NCBI GenBank assembly: GCA_934691725.1
Contig: CAKUTF010000060.1
Location: 1-10,223, forward strand
DNA: 10,223 nt
Direction of reading: 5' to 3'
Source of the DNA: an uncultured Fibrobacter sp.
GTDB taxonomy: Bacteria > Fibrobacterota > Fibrobacteria > Fibrobacterales > Fibrobacteraceae
Below, piece by piece: positions 6,701-10,223 of the stretch. How positions within the stretch are numbered: the first letter of the stretch is position 1; each line of letters begins with the position of its first letter. Below the pieces are notes generated by a model. The model was not told the origin of the DNA. It worked only from the letters and a program-made list of their open reading frames with translations, and ran no database searches. A program made the position numbers and the translations under genes.

Positions 6701-8661
6701 GCCCGGAGCGCGTTCAAAATCTTCCAGACGACCTTGAAGCGTTCGTTGTTGTCGAGCGCCTCTTCCGCCTTTTCGCCCGAAGGGACCAGCACCGGGATGA
6801 TGATGTAGCCGTATTTTTTGCCGGGAGCGGCGCGCATCACACGTCCGACGCTCTGCACCACATCGACTTCGGAGTCCCGCGCCGAAAGGAACAGCACCGC
6901 GTCGAGGCTCGGGACATCGACCCCTTCGGAGAGGCAGCGGACATTGCTCACGATGCGGCAGTCGCCGTCCTCGATTTCGCCTTTCAGCCAAGCAAGCCGC
7001 CTGTCACGCTCGGACGCCCCCATGCTTCCGTCGATGTGCATCGCGGACACCCGGACCGTTTCCTTCTGCACTTCGGGCTTTAAGGAATCGTAATACGAAC
7101 TTTTCAGGTCGTTGATGAGTTCCACGATTTCCTTCGACACCTTGATGTTCTGCGAAAAGGCGACGGCACGCTTCATCGGGCTCGGGTCCGTTTCCTTCAG
7201 CTGGTGGTCATCGACAAGGGTTATCTTCGAGAGCGCGTTAAAGCACCCGATGAGTTTCGCTTCGTCATCCGAGAGCATTTCGCCGCTGTCCGTCGCGAGG
7301 GAACGCTGCAGGCTTTCGTTCATCGCCATCGGATCGATCGTCAGCACTAGCACCTTGTAGTCGGAGAGCAGCTGCCGTTCCACGGCCTCGCCGAAACCGA
7401 TGCGGTACATTTCCTCGCCGTATTTCGAAACGTCGTCCATGGAGCAGATTTCGACGCTGTTCTCTTCCGCTTTCTTCTTGCTCGCTTCGCTGTAAAGGCG
7501 CGGCGTCGCTGTCATGTAGAGGCGCTTTTTCGCCCGGATAAAGCCGTCGTCGTGGACCTTTACGAAATTCGATTCGTCCTTTCCCGCAAGCGTCGCGCCC
7601 GTCGTGCGGTGCGCCTCGTCGCAGACGATTAAATCGAAGACAAAGTTTTCGAGCTTTTTCTGCGCCCGGGAAACCACGTCGATGGATTGATACGTGCAAA
7701 AGACGACCGTCATCCCTTCGCCTTGTCGGAGGCGCGAGAGTTCGAGCTGCTTCACGACCGTTTGGACATCCGTCGAAGCGGGCAGGGCGAGTTCCGTGAC
7801 GCTGTAGCCGTCGCCGTCATCGTCGCCCTTCCGGGCGGACTTCGATACGCCGGAATCCGAGCAGATACAGATGGGCCTTATCGGCTTACGGGCATCCGCA
7901 GTCCATTCTCTAAGCGTCTGGCCCAAAAGCGCAATGGACGGCACAAGGAAGAGAACCGTCCCATTATTTTTCGTCTCGTTTTCCGCGATGCAGAGCGACG
8001 TGTAGGTCTTGCCCGTTCCGCAGGCCATGATTAGCTTTCCGCGGCTGTGGGAGGCATCCGAAAAATACGCGTGGACCTTTTCGATCGCCTCCTTCTGGTG
8101 GTCGCGCGGGGACTTCTTTTTCTGCTGAGCGTTTTCTCCGCTAGAACCCTTGTCGAGCCTTTCCCAATCGACGCTCGCGCTTTCGAGTTCGAGAAGCCCG
8201 ATGCGGTGGAATTCCGGGTCCTGGTTTTCGAGGGAATGCAACGCTTCGCGGTTGAATCCTGCCTCCGTCGTATCGAGCCACAGGCGGTAGGCGAAGCGGA
8301 CCTTTTTCCCGTCCCGGTCCGTGAACGTCTTGCCCGAAGTGGAAAGGAACGTATCGACCGCGGGCTTGTCGATTTTCGCGTCCGCCCGGTAGCACTTGCA
8401 CTGGATGGCCCAGAAGTTCCCCCCGAAAGTTTCCGCGACGAGATCGATTCCCACGTCCTTCCCGCCGAATTCGCCTTTCGCGAAGAAGTCGTTCCACAGC
8501 CAAACGTTTGCAAGCGTCGAAGCGAAGACCGGGTCGGTCTTCAGGTAGCGGAGCATCAGCAGTTCGAACCTGTTTCCCTTGTCGCGTTCCGAGAGGGCTT
8601 CCTCGCGATACTTGTCGAGAATCCGGGCGAACGGGGAACGGAAATCATGATACTGCGGCAT
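3712..8661 (-). CDS. Type ISP restriction-modification enzyme (LlaGI/LlaBIII-like)
   Basis: One 1649-residue chain contains a whole restriction-modification system. In order: an Mrr-like PD-(D/E)xK nuclease (about 1-170; Glu33, Asp73 in GKDVGID, Gln87-Lys89 in QCK); a superfamily 2 ATPase (about 185-650) with Walker A ACGTGKT (213-219), DEAH (348-351), motif III TAT (384-386), motif V near 574-592 and motif VI QSVGRVMR (603-610); a helical coupler (about 655-875); an N6-adenine methyltransferase with motif X GIVYTP (884-889), motif I DPFTGTGTF (921-929) and motif IV NPPY (1031-1034); and a C-terminal target-recognition region (about 1190-1649). This is the Type ISP layout, in which one protein methylates an asymmetric site on one strand and, after ATP-driven translocation, cuts when two enzymes meet. 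All key motifs look intact. The ATG at 8661 is chosen by its strong ribosome binding site. No separate specificity or antirestriction gene adjoins it. Residues about 1248-1374 are encoded by distinctly AT-richer DNA. Confidence 0.93.
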   Translation of the reverse strand: MPQYHDFRSPFARILDKYREEALSERDKGNRFELLMLRYLKTDPVFASTLANVWLWNDFFAKGEFGGKDVGIDLVAETFGGNFWAIQCKCYRADAKIDKPAVDTFLSTSGKTFTDRDGKKVRFAYRLWLDTTEAGFNREALHSLENQDPEFHRIGLLELESASVDWERLDKGSSGENAQQKKKSPRDHQKEAIEKVHAYFSDASHSRGKLIMACGTGKTYTSLCIAENETKNNGTVLFLVPSIALLGQTLREWTADARKPIRPICICSDSGVSKSARKGDDDGDGYSVTELALPASTDVQTVVKQLELSRLRQGEGMTVVFCTYQSIDVVSRAQKKLENFVFDLIVCDEAHRTTGATLAGKDESNFVKVHDDGFIRAKKRLYMTATPRLYSEASKKKAEENSVEICSMDDVSKYGEEMYRIGFGEAVERQLLSDYKVLVLTIDPMAMNESLQRSLATDSGEMLSDDEAKLIGCFNALSKITLVDDHQLKETDPSPMKRAVAFSQNIKVSKEIVELINDLKSSYYDSLKPEVQKETVRVSAMHIDGSMGASERDRRLAWLKGEIEDGDCRIVSNVRCLSEGVDVPSLDAVLFLSARDSEVDVVQSVGRVMRAAPGKKYGYIIIPVLVPSGEKAEEALDNNERFKVVWKILNALRAHDDRFNAMVNKIQFGKLERGKSLTGGRIGVSSGLPAVDIETIDPGDAEKSRKLEEQMELKFQELQGAIYAKMVEKVGSRRYWEDWAKDVADIARRHEDRIRELIRTDAKSKKEFERFLSALKKNLNPGVNEESAIEMLSQHLITRPVFEALFDGYDFAGKNPVSRALQRIIDVVENVTEDCDKRSLEKFMNSVKLRAEGVESAEGKQKIIIELYDKFFKSALPKTVEKLGIVYTPVECVDFIIRSVNDVLKMEFGRSLSDENVNVIDPFTGTGTFITRLIQSGLIQKKDLERKYRKELKANEIVLLAYYIASVNIENAYHDASGSSEFTPFEGICLTDSFQLSERAAQEDFGEDVFPVNGPRARAQKRTPIQVVIGNPPYSVGQKSANDNAQNQKYPDLEARIDECYARGSSATNKNSLYDSYIKAFRWATDRIDPKSGGVIGFITNGSWIDSNAMDGFRKSLEREFGKIYVFNLRGNQRTSGELSRKEGGKIFGSGSRTPVAITVLVKRPFVGNREGESPKAVIRYRDIGDYLSREEKLSIIRDAESITHLEMEEIHPNAHGDWINQRNEAFGKWTAIEPEKKFDVASKSWFVTNSRGFETSRDAWVYASSNESLEEKIAVISDEYLKNLGKDKDDLNLDPKKISWSSSLISDAKNRKPLSDYSFRNAFYRPYFKQFAYFGESFVHRMGQMKEFFPTPESENLVICTTSIGDKNFSALMTDCVPDLHLTATTQCFPLYYYEKPDASDMFAAKDKYIRKDAISDYILKQARAQYRDEKIEREDLFYYVYGFLHSPDYRRAFSADLKKMLPRIPLVKSASDFRAFSRAGRKLAELHLNYEQAEPYRALVVSSGASASDLPIFRGEAADARSAYGAEDPQTLYRVSQMRFAKTNGTDKKGGAKRTDDRSRIVYNEKLTIAGIPAEAYEYVVNGKSAIEWLMERYAVSTDKASGIRNDPNDWAAEHGDPAYIFNLVLRIITVSLETVKIVKSLPRLEF

Positions 8662-8743
8662 GGCGACTCCTTGCAAGAGAACAACTCCGAGAGAAATATA
8701 ATTTCAAAGACGCGTCCCGTGCATTTTTGTAACTTTGGAAATC
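8662..8743. promoter_or_regulatory. Divergent promoter region between the Type ISP gene and uppP
   Basis: These 82 bases must hold at least the uppP start signals and probably those of the restriction-modification gene. A perfect TATAAT lies at 8697-8702 on the plus strand, about 40 bases before the uppP ATG. The only -35-like string, TTGCAA at 8671-8676, is 20 bases away, longer than ideal. On the minus strand TATATT (complement of 8695-8700) overlaps the same spot, so the two promoters may share or compete for one site. No -35 for the minus direction is convincing. Confidence 0.4.
8667..8672 (-). promoter_or_regulatory. Ribosome binding site fixing the restriction-modification start
   Basis: The minus strand reads AAGGAG, then TCGCC and the ATG at 8661. 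A TTG five codons upstream (8676) would place this Shine-Dalgarno inside the coding region, so the ATG is the better start. Confidence 0.85.
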
Positions 8744-9580
8744 ATGTTCGAATCCATCCTTCTGGGCCTTCTCCAGGGCCTCGCCGAATTTCTCCCCGTA
8801 TCAAGCTCGGGGCATCTCGTCCTCGGAAAATCCCTGCTCGGTCTAAAGGACGCGGGCATGTTCTTCGACATCATGCTCCACGCGGGAACGCTCCTCTCCA
8901 TCTTCGTCATCTTCCGGAAAAAAATCTGGAACATCCTCAAGGGCTGCGCGCTCCGCGACAAGGCGCAGCTCCGGGAAGCGGGCTACATCGTTTTAGCGTC
9001 GATTCCGACAGCCGCCATCGGGCTAGGCTTCAAGGACCAGATCGAATCGCTCTTCGAAAGCCCGAGATTCGTCTGCGGCGCGCTCCTCTTCACGGGAACG
9101 CTCCTCTTCGCTTCGAAATGGGCAAGGACCGGCGCGAACCACCCGGAAGAACCCGGCAAGGCGATGAACTGGTGGCGCGCGCTCGCCACGGGAATAGTCC
9201 AAGGCTTTGCCTGCATCCCGGGCGTCAGCCGCAGCGGCTCCACGATTTCCGCGATGCTCTTCATGGGAACGAACCGCAAGTACGCGGGCGAATTTTCCTT
9301 CCTCATGAGCATCCCGGCGGTCGGCGGCGCAGCGCTCCTCGATTTCATCAAATGGTTCAAGTGCCAGACGTTCAACCCGATAGAAAATCCCGAGATGCTC
9401 GAGAAGTGCGCAGAGAGCGGCTCGTTCACCCCGGAACTCCTCGTCGGGATGGCGGTCGCCTTTGTCGCCGGAATCTTTGCGCTCAAATGGCTCATGAACT
9501 TTGTCCAGAAGGGAAAGTTCCACTACTTCGCCTATTACCTGTGGGCGGCGGGAATCCTGGGGCTCGTGTTTATTCGGTAG
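8744..9580 (+). CDS. uppP: Undecaprenyl-diphosphatase (UppP/BacA)
   Basis: UppP is an integral inner-membrane phosphatase that recycles undecaprenyl pyrophosphate to the monophosphate carrier used for peptidoglycan and other cell-wall polymers; its overexpression gives bacitracin resistance. Both family signatures are present: LLQGLAEFLPVSSSGH (residues 9-24, including Gln11, Glu15, Ser19-Ser21 and His24) and PGVSRSGST (159-167, with Arg163). The first acidic position of the E/Q-x3-E motif is Gln here, a variant common in the family. Several hydrophobic segments span the chain, for example 41-57, 82-96, 110-124, 186-202 and 231-250. At 278 residues the length is normal. The start is the ATG at 8744, with only a weak GGA at 8737-8739; a TTG at 8735 is less likely. 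The gene is monocistronic in this window, GC-rich (57-70% in the lines counted) and is best read as the core chromosomal anchor between accessory genes. Confidence 0.95.
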   Translation: MFESILLGLLQGLAEFLPVSSSGHLVLGKSLLGLKDAGMFFDIMLHAGTLLSIFVIFRKKIWNILKGCALRDKAQLREAGYIVLASIPTAAIGLGFKDQIESLFESPRFVCGALLFTGTLLFASKWARTGANHPEEPGKAMNWWRALATGIVQGFACIPGVSRSGSTISAMLFMGTNRKYAGEFSFLMSIPAVGGAALLDFIKWFKCQTFNPIENPEMLEKCAESGSFTPELLVGMAVAFVAGIFALKWLMNFVQKGKFHYFAYYLWAAGILGLVFIR

Positions 9581-9708
9581 GGGAAAGGCATTCGACAATT
9601 CTATCGACCATAGACGACAAAAAACGAATGTTCTTATCGGGCGTGGACGAGATGATGCGGGCTAAGATGTATGGCTATTTTGGACCTCCAAATAACACTT
9701 ATTAAGGC
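9581..9708. other. Junction spacer downstream of uppP
   Basis: This spacer separates the convergent uppP and DUF2326 genes, and base composition drops sharply near its right end. A 25-codon open frame at 9628-9705 (MFLSGVDEMMRAKMYGYFGP and five more residues) ends 3 bp from the stop of the convergent gene but has no ribosome binding site. It may be the tail of a broken gene or chance. A short TCTAT/ATAGA stem (9600-9614) is too weak to call a terminator. Confidence 0.5.
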
Positions 9709-10223
9709 TTAATCATTTTTATTCCAAGCCTTGCCAAAGAGTTCATTACCATTCGCCAACTTCAAAACAACATTGTTTTGAAGTATTCGAGGAATAATCA
9801 GACTCTTTGAATAATGATTGGCTTTATCAAGGGCAACAAAAATTTGCTTCGATGTTTGACTGAACAATTCCAGTAATTTTAAAATGTACTCATCTTCTAT
9901 ATTTTTAAAATATAGGGAATCCTCAATCAATATGGGCAAATTGGATAATTCCAAAATAGCCAAATGAAACTGAAGTATGCCTCTATCATTTGCGCCGGTT
10001 CCCTCATCTTTTTCATTGATGAAACAGTAACGATTGAAGCCTTGAATAATGAATTTTGGAGTTGAAATTGATTTTCCGCACACACACTCGTTCGAATTTT
10101 CTAATTTATCATTTATGAGGAATTCAATAGAACGAATTTCTTTATCAAAAGCAGTCTTGAGCTTTTTTCGAGCGTCCTTGTAATCAAACTCTATAGATTT
10201 TGATTCATCATACACCTTGTTCG
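9709..10223 (-). CDS. DUF2326 ABC/SMC-like ATPase of an ABC-3C-type system, C-terminal part
   Basis: The gene runs off the right edge: no stop lies upstream of residue 1 of the visible frame, and the GTG at 10215 has AAGG directly abutting it, so it is not a credible start. About 170 C-terminal residues are seen. Counting from that GTG, they include a charged, probably coiled-coil segment (1-40), KDEGTGANDRG (69-79, the family's DxGTG region), a Walker B-like LPILIEDS (93-100) in which Glu98 and Asp99 would be the catalytic and metal-binding acids, KQIFVALDK (123-131), and a final VLKLANGNELFGKAWN (150-165). These match, from memory, DUF2326 proteins, the SMC-like ATPases of ABC-three-component conflict systems. 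GC is about 32% in three lines counted, far below uppP, which suggests horizontal acquisition. The other components are not visible here and would lie to the right. Confidence 0.8.
   Translation of the reverse strand, partial: NKVYDESKSIEFDYKDARKKLKTAFDKEIRSIEFLINDKLENSNECVCGKSISTPKFIIQGFNRYCFINEKDEGTGANDRGILQFHLAILELSNLPILIEDSLYFKNIEDEYILKLLELFSQTSKQIFVALDKANHYSKSLIIPRILQNNVVLKLANGNELFGKAWNKND

Noticed and set aside
8661..8676. TTG start giving a 1654-residue Type ISP protein
   Set aside because: It would put the AAGGAG Shine-Dalgarno inside the coding sequence; the ATG at 8661 is correctly spaced from it.
8047..9705. 552-codon plus-strand open frame through the 5' part of the Type ISP gene and uppP
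   Set aside because: It is a by-product of GC-rich codons in other frames; the encoded protein is Arg/Pro-rich without domain motifs, and both true genes explain the same DNA.

Overview
The window looks like a chromosomal segment of a gut or rumen Fibrobacter-like bacterium (Fibrobacterota). This rests on a cytoplasmic cellulase resembling CelC, GC-rich housekeeping genes, and long intergenic spacers full of degenerate GTCATTCC/AATGAC repeats. No 16S or marker phylogeny is possible here, so the taxonomic call is an inference of moderate confidence.

Layout from left to right. Positions 1-578 are a gene-free spacer carrying composite inverted repeats. At 579-2513 two same-strand genes 27 bp apart probably form an operon: a CvfB/YitL-type S1 RNA-binding protein and a CelC-like family 5 glycoside hydrolase without signal peptide. 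At 2510-3471 lies a lower-GC accessory pocket. It holds a 109-residue helical protein of unknown function and a 64-residue cysteine-rich lipoprotein, both on the minus strand, and a divergent 98-residue protein with a YFIQGW-type motif on the plus strand. Positions 3472-3711 are a second repeat spacer, which contains a diverged copy of about 160 bp of the first spacer.

The largest gene (3712-8661, minus, 1649 aa) is a complete single-polypeptide Type ISP restriction-modification enzyme of the LlaGI/LlaBIII kind: an Mrr-like nuclease, a superfamily 2 ATPase, a coupler, an N6-adenine methyltransferase and a C-terminal target-recognition region. A stretch of about 380 bp inside the recognition region has clearly lower GC than the rest of the gene, which suggests exchange of the specificity domain. 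Divergently, 82 bp away, lies uppP (undecaprenyl-diphosphatase), a core cell-envelope gene. Convergent to uppP and running off the right edge is the C-terminal part of a DUF2326 ABC/SMC-like ATPase, the ATPase of ABC-3C conflict systems, in AT-rich DNA.

Taken together, conserved genes (cvfB, the cellulase, uppP) alternate with accessory defence-type and unknown genes and with repeat-filled spacers, so this resembles a small defence island built around core genes. I found no tRNA, rRNA, CRISPR array or intact transposase. The parts least explained by known families are the two-hairpin composite repeat, the lipoprotein/109-residue gene pair, and whatever partners the DUF2326 ATPase has beyond the right edge.
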